Source: Scleroderma bovista (taxonomy: Eukaryota > Basidiomycota > Agaricomycetes > Boletales > Sclerodermataceae). From it: 57,887 nucleotides of DNA. Shown here piece after piece: positions 35,146-45,690 of this stretch. Position 1 is the stretch's first letter; every line of letters starts with the position of its first letter. The translations under genes and the position numbers were made by a program. The DNA is taken from positions 1-57,887 of the forward strand of contig JAYMGJ010000587.1 in NCBI GenBank assembly GCA_037178675.1. Direction: 5' to 3'. The notes beneath the pieces are model-generated. The model made no database searches and had not been told where the DNA came from. It saw only the letters and a program-made list of their open reading frames with translations.

Positions 35146-36569
35146 ATGACTGTAGGACGGGTCGCCCAGCGGGCGCTGCGGTGGACTCCACGGCACTGTG
35201 TCCAGCGGTGCGTGGGCCAGCGTATATACTACAGTTCGCTTTCACAGAGCGCAGCAAACCCATCTCAGACTACCCAGATATCGCCGAGGCGCGTTATTCT
35301 GTCCGGAATTCAACCGACTGGCATTCCTCATGTAAGTTGGAGTTACACTGCTCGCTCTTTTCAAACTTAGTCTGATCTTGGGATAGCTTGGAAATTATCT
35401 CGGGGCACTTTCTAACTGGGTAAAACTACAAAAGTCTGCGGGAAAGGACGATATTCTTTTGTTCTCCATCGTGGGATGGCATGCTTTGACGCTACCTCAA
35501 GACCCAGCCACCCTTCGGTCTGCGAGAAATGACATGCTTGCGGTATTGCTCTCTATAGGTCTTGATCCTGAACGCTCTATTCTGTTTCATCAGGACCATG
35601 TAAGTCCAGAAATCATCGGGCATTTCCGAACAACTGAGGGATTTCAGAATTTACACCACATGGAACTCTTTTGGATCTTGAACTGCTTAACTCCTGTAGG
35701 AAAATTGCGTAGGATGACGACGTGGAAGGTGTGCAGGTAATCTTGTTTGATACACGGTGACTTACCTTCCGTGGACCTAGTCTCGGTTGGCAACATCGAG
35801 AAACGCTAACTCTGAGGACGAAATTGACGAATCGCTCCTCAATTCCGGCCTACTCACTTATCCTGTTCTGCAAGTTGCAGACATACTTGTTTACAGGTCG
35901 GTAGGTAGCACGTTCATCATCGCTCAGCTGATTGCCCTGTTAGAACTACCCATGTTCCCGTGGGAGAGGACCAGCTACAACATCTAGAACTGACACGGGA
36001 TCTGGCAGAAATACTTAATCGTACATTCAAGGGGAAAACCCCTTTATTCCCTCTTCCGACAACCATGAATAGTAAGCTCGGTATGCCTCCATTCACACCT
36101 GTTAATCACCTTTTCAAAAGCCCTGTCAAAGCGAATATTGTCTCTCAGAGATCCAACATCGAAAATGTCCAAATCTTCACCCGACACAACATCCCGCATT
36201 CTTTTCACAGATACCGCTTCGCAAATCAAGTCCAAAATCCGTTCTGCGGTAACTGACTCGATACAAGGCATTACCTACGACCCTGTTTCCCGCCCGGGCA
36301 CTTCGAACTTGTTGACCATCCTTGCTGCATGTACAGAAAGTGATGTGCTTGACGTCGTCAAGGTTTACGAATCCAAAGGACACGGCCAACTGAAGGACGA
36401 CGTGGCAGATGCCGTCGAAGAAATGCTCAAAAAACCCCGTGCTGAGTTTGAGAGGATTAGACACGACAAGGCATACATTAATGACGTTGCGCGTCGCGGA
36501 GCATCGCAGGCGATGGAGCATTCGAGCGCTACGATTCGGGAAGTCAAGATACGTTTGGGGCTGGCTTGA
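35146..36569 (+). CDS. MSW1: Mitochondrial tryptophanyl-tRNA synthetase
   Basis: It charges mitochondrial tRNA-Trp. Exons 35146-35331, 35387-35599, 35648-35728, 35781-35896, 35944-36071 and 36121-36569 give 390 residues. A basic N-terminal presequence (VGRVAQRALRWTPRHCVQRC) is followed by [20 protein letters not shown], the HIGH-type signature, split by intron 1. Then come FSIVGWHALTLPQDP, NCLTPVGKLRRMT, YPVLQVADILVYR, THVPVGEDQLQHLELTRDLA and the KMSKS loop DPTSKMSKSSPD. The compact C-terminus is bacterial-like, as expected for the organellar enzyme. In-frame ATGs at 35086 and 35092 could extend the leader by about 20 residues. It is the first of three mitochondrial gene-expression genes in a row. 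Confidence 0.93.
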
Positions 36570-37414
36570 TCATGTATCTTGGTCCCTTTGTTCCTTTCAA
36601 TCTAAATGGTGGCGTTCCTACAGAATCCATGTGTATTGTACTGAATGCAGAAGAAGAAAAACGGCTACAACGATTAGGCAGTCCAGCTTTGTGTGGAGTT
36701 CACATTGGCCCAGCAACTGCGGTAAATAATATAGCATGGTTCGGTTCGATTTTCCTCAGTCGCGCGAATGACTATCTTCATTCAAATTTTGAGGGTTGCC
36801 TACGGGAGACTACTTGGGCCCCACATATTCACCAAGGTGACTGGGCAGTAGGACAAACTCGGACTATTAATCCCTTGTTCCCCCGAATACATCCACGATG
36901 GAATGCTCATCAATAAATTGCACCTCCATAAAATGTTCCAACTGCAACGAGTGCATTATGTCGTCCAGGTTCAGAACTGTAATATGTTGTTCGTTAATCC
37001 CTCCTGTCAAAAATATTGAACGAATATAACGTGACAGAGAATATCCCACTGCGTCAAACTGTCGATACAGTCTGGTATCCGGGATAGACGAGAAGTCTAA
37101 CCATACATGTTCCATATATGTGTTCAGCCGCCATCCTTTTGTGCAGGTCGCGCTGCGGACAATGTTGGTACGCCGCCTAATAAGAATGGGTTGCAGTTAT
37201 TGGTAGACTTCTTGATATTCATGAGCCAAGATTTAGATCCAGCGACGAGATTGTCAAATGCATACAGTGGATGAATGATGCAGTATTGATAGGAAAGGCG
37301 GATGGACAGATAGATATACGTAGCGTTGGTAGTTCCACCAACTACCGTTTCCTGGCTGTCCTGCGACTCTGCCCTGCGGATAATGTCAACGAGACAACTC
37401 GCGCTGAAAGCGCC
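36570..37414. other. Convergent gap, possible small unknown gene
   Basis: A minus-strand frame at 36867-37115 (82 codons, with FDAVGYSLSRYIRSIFLTGG) and a plus-strand frame at 36566-36916 are unrecognised. The gap (845 bp) is the largest in the packed core and could hide one short spliced gene. Confidence 0.3.
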
Positions 37415-37711
37415 TCACAAACCTTTGTCTTTTGCTTTGGTTGGCGCACCCTTTCCTCTCCGCTTTTTCTCCTCTACGTCCTGCAGCCTCTGTGCTTCTG
37501 CAAAGTTGACCACAATCCCTTTGTACTCCTTGGCCAGCTTAGCGATGTTTGCTACTGGCGGGTAGTACTTGACCATGGAAGGACCTCTTAGACGGGCACG
37601 GAGGTACTTTGCACCAGTCCGTGCAGACGTAGGATTGTACGCAGTTTGGAATATTTCACAGCGTGTTTTTACCAACGCGGCCAGTCGACTGGGCGTGATT
37701 GTTGCAGCCAT
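37415..37711 (-). CDS. RSM27: Mitochondrial small-subunit ribosomal protein mS33
   Basis: A single-exon 98-residue protein matching the mS33 family (yeast Rsm27, human MRPS33). The frame opens ATITPSRLAALVKTRCEIFQ and carries the family core ARTGAKYLRARLRGPSMVKY followed by YPP. It ends in a basic tail, KKRRGKGAPTKAKDKGL. It lacks an obvious long presequence, as is usual for this small protein. It is head-to-head with SUV3 at 96 bp, so two genes for mitochondrial gene expression probably share a promoter region. Confidence 0.88.
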   Translation of the reverse strand: MAATITPSRLAALVKTRCEIFQTAYNPTSARTGAKYLRARLRGPSMVKYYPPVANIAKLAKEYKGIVVNFAEAQRLQDVEEKKRRGKGAPTKAKDKGL

Positions 37712-37807
37712 GGTAATGGTCGGCGGATTGATTGAATATGTAAAAGAACAAACAGATACAACCCTTTCTTCGGATTTGGAACGAATTAGGAGACCGCCAT
37801 ATGGTCC
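37712..37807. promoter_or_regulatory. Divergent promoter, mS33 / SUV3
   Basis: A 96 bp gap between outward-facing ATGs of two mitochondrial genes. An out-of-frame ATG at 37801 just precedes the SUV3 start and may act as a short upstream frame. Confidence 0.5.
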
Positions 37808-40422
37808 ATGTTTTTTCCTCGATGTCGGATGCTGCTCGCTCGTACCGTTCTCTCAGAGAGCTGGCTCGAGAGCAGCCAGGTGTACTTCCGCCGTTTTAGG
37901 TCCAGCAAGACAACCAACCGATCACAGAAGACCGTACTGTCGCATGCTGGCTGTTCGAATGCCCATGAAAAAAGTCCAAGGACTTCTTGTCTATCATCCC
38001 CCCAAAATTTGGCGCGATCCCTCCACAAGACGGCTCCCACCGGTGCACGGAGGACTTGGCAACGCTCACATGAAAGGGGGTCAGGGACCCATATACCTCG
38101 TACAAAAAGGGAGGGGAATCCCAAACGGCCGCGGAAGGTTTGCAAGGAGCCCCATGAATTTGACAGTGTCAGTATCAAAAGCGAAAGCGACACCATCCCC
38201 ATCATCGAATCCAAAATAGACCAATGGGTGCTCCTTCCGCACGTCCATCGCCGTTTGGAATCATTCGGAATACCGCGAAAAGACCTCTTAGAACTTCTGG
38301 GCTCCTTCCTTGATGCCATTCGGGCGGGAATGCTTACTGACGAACAACGTCTCAAGACGCTTGATTTCAACAAATTCGCGCTTTCACCCGCGGAAACGAT
38401 TTCTGGGCACCGCATCGACCAGATCATCAGCCAACTCTTCTTCACATGGGCGTCAGACGCAACTACACAATCTGCTCTTCGTACACGTGTATCCCCCTCC
38501 ACTCTCAACACCATATCACGCCTCTACAAGGCTGCCGATCTGTCGTTCCCTGCGGACGACTTTCCAGTTGCACGTGCGATGCGGCGTAGGGTTATTATGC
38601 ATGTCGGGCCCACGAATAGTGGCAAGACGCATATGGCACTGCGTGCACTCGCAGCTGCGCCATCCGGTCTGTACGCTGGCCCATTGCGCCTCCTTGCGCA
38701 CGAGATTTGGGAACGGCTGAACAAGGGGCAGATCGTCCCGCTGGGCACGAATCCTGAGGAGGATTCCGATCCTGACACAGATATCAGTACAGACGTCATC
38801 GATGAGATGGGTACTAAGCCCACGCTGCGGAAGTCGGGGAATAGAAAGTATGTTAGGAAGTGCAATCTCCGCACGGGCGAGGAGTTCCGTATTGTGTCGG
38901 ACCATGCTTCACTGCTTAGCTGCACGGTCGAGATGGCAGCGCTAAATTCGCCGCTGGACGTTGCAGTTGTGGATGAGATACAGATGATAGCGGATCCTGA
39001 GCGCGGGTCTGCTTGGACGATGGCCGTACTGGGTATTGCAGCACGCGAACTGCACCTTTGTGGTGAGGAGGCGGCTGTCCCTGTTATCGAAGCGATCCTG
39101 AAAGACACTGGCGACGAACTTATTGTCAATCGATACGAGCGGCTGACGCCATTGGTCGTCCAAGAGGAGTCGCTCCGCGGGAACTTGTCTCGCATTCAAA
39201 AGGGGGATTGTCTCGTCACCTTCTCTCGTCAAAATATATTTGCGCTGAAGAAGCGGGTGGAGAAAGAGACCGGGTTGTTGTGCGCTGTGGCCTACGGAAA
39301 ACTGCCTCCCGAGATTCGTTCAGAGCAGGCCGCTCTTTTCAATGATCCTAACAGTGGGTATGATGTCATTGTAGCGAGTGATGCCATTGGAATGGGGTTG
39401 AACCTGTGAGTACGACCGTTTTCCTTTCGCTTGCTTATTACCCAAAAACCATATCCAGGAAGATCAAGCGTGTTGTCTTTGATGCCTTGCATAAATTTGA
39501 CGGCTACTCTGAACGCCCCTTATCCGTCTCGCAGATAAAGCAAATAGCTGGGCGAGCTGGGCGCTATGGGCTCCACGGTGAACCAGGTGGCTTCGTTACA
39601 ACACTAAATGCACACGATCTGCGCCTACTCAAGTCGGCCCTTTCTACTCCTCCGGAAAGTCTTACACACGCGACCATTGACCCTTCTGAGAGCTGGATGG
39701 AGGACATATCACAACTCCTTCCCCCGCGATCCTCTGTTCAGGCGCTTTTCGAAGTTCCTTCTTACGTTTCCAAAGTCCGACCTCCATTCAGAGCGGCATT
39801 CCCCAGCAAACTAGAAGAAATGGCAAGGTTCATTGATACATGCGCCCGAGACATGCTCTTGGCCGACAAGCTTCTGCTCAGGCATTGTCCGACCAGCTGG
39901 CGCGAGACCAATGCGCTGGACATCCTGGCCCAAATCACCCGTCTGTACAAGCGCGAAGTCCAAGTCGATCTTGATGCCGTCCTCGCAGTCGCACCGCTCA
40001 TGACCGCGCTAGAGGGTGTCGAGGAACGGATGGTCAAGGGTGTCGTTCCGACGTTCGAAGAACTTAAGAAGGTTCTGCGTGATTTGGAAGACATGCACAA
40101 GACGTTGATTTTGTACCTCTGGCTCGGGTTCCGGAATTATATGGCGTTTCACCAAGCGGAAAAGGCATCTGCTTTGAAGGGGCGCGTAGAGAAGGCGTTG
40201 GAGTGGTCTCTGCGGCAGTTGTCTAGGCAGGGTGAATACACTCAGGCGTTGGATGATCCCCGGACCGATGATGAGAGTGTCGGTGCTAAAGATCGGTTGG
40301 AATACCATCAAAAGCGGAGGTCGAGGGATGTGAGGGACGAGGAAGTTAAGACGGGCGTGACTGCAGCTGAGACCATTGCTGCTGCACGCAGGGCTTCAAT
40401 TCGTGAGATGCGGCGTAGTTGA
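37808..40422 (+). CDS. SUV3: Mitochondrial ATP-dependent RNA helicase SUV3
   Basis: Suv3 is the DExH helicase of the mitochondrial RNA degradosome. Two exons, 37808-39405 and 39459-40422 (53 nt intron), give 853 residues. The basic N-terminus (CRMLLARTVLSESWL, FRRFRSSKTTNRSQK) fits a mitochondrial presequence. Helicase motifs are VIMHVGPTNSGKTHMAL (Walker A), AGPLRLLAHEIWERLN (Ia), VAVVDEIQMI (II, DEIQ), CLVTFSRQNIFALKK, VIVASDAIGMGLNL spanning the splice, and QIKQIAGRAGRYG (VI). After that the Suv3 C-terminal region reads LWLGFRNYMAFHQAE, with a charged tail. Length and order fit the family. Confidence 0.95.
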
Positions 40423-40904
40423 TCATCTCAACGTCTTTAACATGCATTGGCCACTACCCCGATATCACAGATCTACCTCCATATTTTGGATACATGTCAC
40501 CGTTCATATTTAGGCAACCCACTTCGCTGTGTTTCAGTTCACGTTCGAGTACGTCATCTAAGTGGATCAAGGAGTTCACTTACTGCACGGCTTGGATGAA
40601 ATTGTTGTGGGTTCCTCGCACCTCGGGCCTCAGGCAAGTTCGCATTACATAAATGCATCAGGGTAGACGGTCACCTACAAGTTTGCAACAAGATCAATGC
40701 AACTGGAAGTGCGTCACTTTTTTTTCAACGTCTGCGATCGTCATTATTTCGAACTCTTTTTAGTGAATCGCCGAAACTGTGGCTCGAATTCAGAAACATA
40801 TCCCATTTTGTGCCAGCCATCCGTCACGTGTGTGATATGAGAGCTCCTGAGTCGCGTCCTGGCTTACGAACCTCGACGCGACCAGTCTCGTAGTACTACT
40901 AGAC
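40423..40904. other. Intergenic, nothing recognised
   Basis: Sequence between the SUV3 stop and the repeat array. A short T-run lies near 40718-40725. No gene is supported. Confidence 0.4.
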
Positions 40905-41400
40905 GTCCATCCGCGTTGTATCCTCATCGTAATCGTTCCGTGCGTCATTTTCTGAGCTTCCAGATGATCCCACTGACCCCCCTCTTCTCCAGATTCGCAT
41001 ACAATTGACTCGCCGCATCATCCTCCGCCCGTCCAGCCCTGCATATATCCAGCATCGTGATCATCCCGTGCGTCATTTCCTAAGCGTCGAGACGATTGCC
41101 CTGACCTTCCTCAGATACGCATACAATTGACTCGGCGCATCATCATCCAGCTTCTCTGCCTATATCCATCCACGTTGTGGAGGACCTAGCATCGTGATCG
41201 TCCCGTGCGTCGTTTCCTAAGCTTCCAGATGATCTCTCTGACTTCCCTCTCCTCCAGATTCGCATACATCATCATCCCGCTCGTCTGCATATATCCAGCA
41301 TCGTGATCATCCCGTGCGTCGTTTCTTGAGCTTCCAGACGATCGCCCTGACCTCCCTCTTCTCCAGATTCACATTTATTTGACTCGTCGCATCATCATCG
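40905..41400. repeat. Tandem array of four diverged repeats (109-136 bp)
   Basis: A block of the form ATCGT(G)ATC..CCCGTGCGTC..TTTC..AGC begins near 40925, 41054, 41190 and 41299. It is followed each time by CCAGA-like and CTGAC-CTCC-like segments and, in most units, GCATACAATTGACTCG. Spacings are 129, 136 and 109 bp. The array ends about 30 bp before the ATG of the next frame, so it probably forms its promoter or leader. Confidence 0.8.
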
Positions 41401-41429
41401 ACTTCATATTATTTCCGCCCTGAATCACA

Positions 41430-41747
41430 ATGGCCCGAAAGCGAAAAAATCTGAAAACCACTCAGCCCTCAAGGCAAGTTACTTGTTTCTCTCGAACACG
41501 GCGTTTGATATTTCTCCTTGCCACTAGGGGTTCCACGGATTCAAATTCGTCAGGGGGGTCGTCAAAGGAAAAGAAACAGAAAGTTGACAAGAGAAAGCGA
41601 GACTGGCTCCGAGATTGTCAGGAATTCTTTGGTAGTCGGGAAAATGCCCTCAAGGTTATCGAGGAACATGCAGAGGTGCACTACAAGCCCGTTGTTGAAA
41701 CGACTTTGCCGGGAGTAGAACCAGAAGATGTTAGGAAAGTTGCATAA
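41430..41747 (+). CDS. Small lysine-rich protein, unknown function
   Basis: Starts MARKRKNLKTTQPS. A 54 nt intron (41474-41527) with a GC donor (AAG|GCAAGT) and AG acceptor fits well and leaves an 87-residue protein; the intron has no stop in frame, so the unspliced form (105 residues) would also be open. The spliced product has a Ser/Gly patch, a basic run (KEKKQKVDKRKRDWLRD), then CQEFFGSRENALKVIEEHAE. I do not recognise the family. The basic head could be a nuclear signal. The tandem repeats immediately upstream are unusual. Reality of the gene is moderately likely; the frame could also be a 5' exon of a longer decayed gene. Confidence 0.45.
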   Translation: MARKRKNLKTTQPSRQVTCFSRTRRLIFLLATRGSTDSNSSGGSSKEKKQKVDKRKRDWLRDCQEFFGSRENALKVIEEHAEVHYKPVVETTLPGVEPEDVRKVA

Positions 41748-43106
41748 AAGTAGCCAAAGAGGTGAGGCGACTACGATCACAAGGGCAGGTGAGAAAGGGT
41801 ATGACTACTACTTCCAAGGCATTGTAATAATATGGGAATCAATCAATACTATGGTAGAGATCGAGTGTACGAAGCCAAGACCTATGGCAACTATGTTTGA
41901 CTCTCAGTACCCACTCACCACTGACCATGCAGTTTGCATGATACGAAAAGACGTCGCATACTTCATCATGTGGCTAATCCAAATAGTATGGCCATCGGCA
42001 ACGATACGCAGGGAGTAAGAGAACTGCGGGGTTCGTGTATGCTGGCTGCTTAACGCATATAGCGTGTAATGAATAAACTTTGATCGACTATCACAGGCAT
42101 TGCCTACCTGCACACGGAAATAGACCATTGAAACCCTCGATAGAGGAGGTGTGTGGGCGGAGGGTACAAAACCTCACGGTGGCAGCTTACAGGGAAGGGT
42201 TCTGCTTATTGTCGGATCTAACTCCAGATAGTCAACGATTTGGGTGGCACAGGCGCTCCCTCATTGATGACGGGGAGCCAACAACGCGCAAGGTGCCAAA
42301 GCTAACCTTCCCTAGTCGCTCATAACTCCAATCAATGATCGGTGTGTATCACAAATTTGCAATCAGTTCGATTGGGAAAAATCGGGAAAACGGTACGAAC
42401 ATAGTTATTGAATTGGGCTATGGAAACTCTCCGGACTCCTCGTCGAAACACAGTTTGACGTCAACTTCACTGATGCTGATAAGGGAACCTTAACGATTAC
42501 AATCAAGCGCCTATTTTTCGGCGTTACCTTGAGTACCTCGTGTGTTTCATTATCAATAAGCGTCCTTCTGATACCAATCGCCACTTCCGCAGAGTGTGGA
42601 CAATATGGTAAAGGGTAGACGACCCTGAAGTTATGCCTTCACCGAATCGTACTCGAGGCCACCCATGCGTTGAAAGCAGCGTAGAAAACATCCCTACAGA
42701 ACTGGGGAACCACATACCTGACTGTCACCGCTGGTTCTAAGGATCGATTGAAGCATTCCAATTGGGAGGGTTCTCCGCGAGTTGAAGCATCTGGATGTCG
42801 CTGACTCTACGCTGGGGCATCGATAGGACTTCGCGTGGAGCTAGAAACCGTAAAAATAGATTATGCGGTACGAAGTACTTACTACAATATACACATGGAT
42901 GGGAAATGGAGGTGGAAGGCTCGGCAAGAAGGGTCCCATGACATTTCCCCTCAAAGTGGGAAGTGGGCATGGAAAAGGGCGACCTCGAGGACAATGCAAT
43001 CCACGGCCATGCACCCTCCTTCCATTAAAAGACAGAAGCACATGCAGTGATAGAAAATACATAAAGGAGCGCTTACCATGATGGATTTAACCCCGACCTC
43101 ACAGCG
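41748..43106. other. Gap with no recognisable gene
   Basis: Short frames only (60-96 codons), none recognised. Just before the P450-like gene the sequence GCGCTTACCA (near 43070) is also found upstream of the other P450-like copy (minus strand, near 7308-7318), so some flank homology survives. Confidence 0.35.
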
Positions 43107-44252
43107 ATGATTTATCCTATAGTGCTCCTCCTTGCTATCGCGATTCTTATCCTCTGCAGAATGATGATAAGCGTCAGAAGAACAACTCCCGATGACGTGA
43201 AAAAAATGCTTGATCCACCCGGCGCTGATATGAATGCGCTTCTGCAAGCGCGCGCCAGGGCGAATAGACACCTCGAAAGCGCTGTTGGAGTGACAAGTAC
43301 GTTCGTTTCCGAGGACGCGCGGGCACATGGGGAGTTTGTTGAGAGAATGGCGCGGATCTTACCAGGCGCGGATAATAAGTGGAGTAGGTTGGTGAAGGTG
43401 ACAGAAGCGGGGGTCACCCAGTTTCTCCCGGCGACATCATGTGATCTGGGCAGTTTCATCCGCTGCGTAACCTTCCACGTATGGGTATTGGGGATACTGA
43501 GACCAGATGGTCCTCCAGACCGTCGACTCCTGTCTGGAGATCATCTCACTGTGGAGCAACTCACAAACACATTTTTCGAGTTCAGCGAAGCCGGTGAAAG
43601 CGTTTCGCCTGACCATATCCGTGGAGCCCTCGGTCAGTGGATTCCTGATGAAGAAGGTGGTACCCCGGTGAACTTGGTGTTTCCGATGTACGAGAAACTG
43701 TGGCGGTTAGTCGCAGCCACTGTGATTTGTTCACAAGGGTTTCCTGTCTCCCAGAACCCCCTTCTCGATTTCTGCGAGAATCCTACCAAACGGCAGTTCG
43801 TGTCATCGAGAGGTACAGAGCAAGGACCTACTAGTACAGTTGCGGATATCATGAACGAAGTCCTCAGATTGCACCCTCCTGTTCAGGAGATCTTGCGGCC
43901 GTACGAGCTTCCGTGGTGGGAAAAGATGCTCCATGGGCACATGCAGGTTGCGGATGTCAAGGCAGCCCAGAGGTTTAACGAGACTGGAGACTTGATAGAG
44001 GAGCCGGATACGTTCAAACCGGGGAGGTGGAAAATGGAGAGGAAGCCAGTGATGTTTGCGTTTGGACGGGGGCCATTGATGTGTCCTGCCAGTGCCTCGG
44101 CGCCGTCTCTCGCTGCGTTCATTGCATCGAAGATGGTAGAGAGCGTTGACGGCGTAGCATTTGGGCTGGAGAAAATTGACAGAACCCAAAGATACATCTG
44201 GGACGGATGGTCGATTCGCAGGTTGTTAACACAGCACGACCGGGGCCAATGA
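43107..44252 (+). CDS. Compact cytochrome P450-like protein, membrane-anchored
   Basis: A single-exon, 381-residue paralogue of the minus-strand gene at 6118-7197. It begins with a hydrophobic anchor (residues 3-17, YPIVLLLAIAILILC), then RRTTPDDV, which aligns with the start of the other copy. Shared blocks are STFVSED (64-70), FLPATSCDLGSFIRCVTFHVW (split here), NLVFPMYEKLWRLVAA, NPLLDFCENPT, EVLR (251-254, ExxR) with HPPVQEI, KPGRW (304-308) and FGRGPLMC (319-326, FxxGxxxC; C326 likely haem ligand). It lacks the helix-I AGxxT signature and the usual DPxxW segment before the PGRW block, and is about 120 residues short. Bases shared with the paralogue are extensive, so both descend from one short ancestor. 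Function unknown; an oxidative or haem-binding role is inferred only. Confidence 0.77.
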   Translation: MIYPIVLLLAIAILILCRMMISVRRTTPDDVKKMLDPPGADMNALLQARARANRHLESAVGVTSTFVSEDARAHGEFVERMARILPGADNKWSRLVKVTEAGVTQFLPATSCDLGSFIRCVTFHVWVLGILRPDGPPDRRLLSGDHLTVEQLTNTFFEFSEAGESVSPDHIRGALGQWIPDEEGGTPVNLVFPMYEKLWRLVAATVICSQGFPVSQNPLLDFCENPTKRQFVSSRGTEQGPTSTVADIMNEVLRLHPPVQEILRPYELPWWEKMLHGHMQVADVKAAQRFNETGDLIEEPDTFKPGRWKMERKPVMFAFGRGPLMCPASASAPSLAAFIASKMVESVDGVAFGLEKIDRTQRYIWDGWSIRRLLTQHDRGQ

Positions 44253-45690
44253 CTTCACGAATGAAGGGCATAAAGTTTTGGCCATGCATTGAACTGTCCC
44301 TGTTATCCAACATATGGTAGAGTGATTCTTATGACTGGTGATGATTGTGTCCATATCCAATGCGTGATTCACTAAAGAGCGCAATTATATTACCTTCGAA
44401 TGCCTTGCAGACAGTTTATATCATGTGTGGATTGACCTTTGTTGCAGTTCATTCTGCCGGTTGAGACAAGAACATCATCAGAGGTAAAGTGATGGGACGA
44501 GATGGGATGACGACGATGACGACGTAAGGAGCATTGTAGGTAAGTACCAGCTTGAGCTCACCAGAACATTGGTGGAAACAAGGGTCTTCGCCGCCATGGA
44601 CACATGCTATTCGCCCCGAACAAGATGACCACGAGTCATTCCTCTAAAAATCAGGGAATGCAGATGGATATCATGTCAGGAAAAACTGAGACCAACTTGG
44701 ACCAGTGGGCTTGAATGCTGTGAGGCTTCCTTGTAGACGAACGATGGCGTGAAGTTCAAATGATGGTTTCAAATGATGATTAGGACTAATAGTGTACATG
44801 GAGGCACTAGGGTTAGGGTTAGGACCACAGAAGAACAAAAGAAAGAGGCCTGCCCAGCCAGAGTGGCCATGGCAGGACTGGGAAATATTGAGACGGTGCA
44901 TGAGCCGAAGCCCATACAAACCACAGGCACCCTCTGAGGACAGGGTCGCCGTGCTATGGAAGGTCCCCATGGCCCACAAACCCAGAGCCGTGAAGGGGCT
45001 TGTGCCATCAAGGTAAGTATGAAGAGACAACATCGTCTAGAGAAGGTTTATATATGTTGGCGGCCGCACGGACCAAGTCGATGGTTGCCCGAACATAGTT
45101 GCCTCTTTAGGCAAGTTGCACTGGCGTGTTTTGGAAATACATGCATGTTATGTAAGGTACGCTTGACCTTCCTTTAGGGGAACTCGTATGTGCACTGGGA
45201 AGTTGGTCCTGAGGTAGGGCACACCTTTCAGTCGACATAACATTTCCACCCATGTAGGTAGTACATGAGGTGCTAGTTCCTGTGGACGCACCTCATGGCA
45301 ATGGCTTCAACACTCCTCATTTCAGGCGCCCGTTGCCCTACAGCGACCGTCATTGCATCTGTGCTTCGTATCCGCTGTGACTCACCTCAGCTGTCAATTG
45401 TGGTGACCTCCCGGAAACCTTCCATAAGCACTCTCCTTGGAGAGACCTTGACAAACCGCACTGTACTGGTTGAGGTGAGGATGATTCTCATTGATCGCTT
45501 TCTCACTTGCGTTGGCTCATCAATCTCGAGACCAGGAAACCACCAATAGTCACTGGAAGGAGCTGCGAGTTAGAGCGATATTCTATATACAGCAGCCTCA
45601 AGTGTACACGGCTGGGTAAGCTACCACTAAACCAAGTCGACTACTCTGAAACCCTTACTTAAGGAGTGCAACCCAAATTGTCGATTTCAC
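44253..45690. other. Gap with telomere-like tract, no gene supported
   Basis: Frames at 44671-45033 (minus) and 45295-45549 (plus) are unrecognised. A telomere-type TAGGG run is annotated separately. The region could derive from a subtelomere or a decayed element. Confidence 0.35.
44808..44824 (+). repeat. Short interstitial telomere-like repeat
   Basis: CTAGGGTTAGGGTTAGG gives about two and a half units of TTAGGG, the telomere repeat of most filamentous fungi. It is too short to be a telomere end and lies inside the chromosome. Confidence 0.6.

Noticed and set aside
37786..38514. 242-codon minus-strand frame near the SUV3 start
   Set aside because: It lies opposite the SUV3 N-terminal coding part and overlaps the promoter; no recognisable domain.
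38524..39195. 223-codon minus-strand frame
   Set aside because: It is a shadow of the SUV3 helicase exon, with no start context or family.
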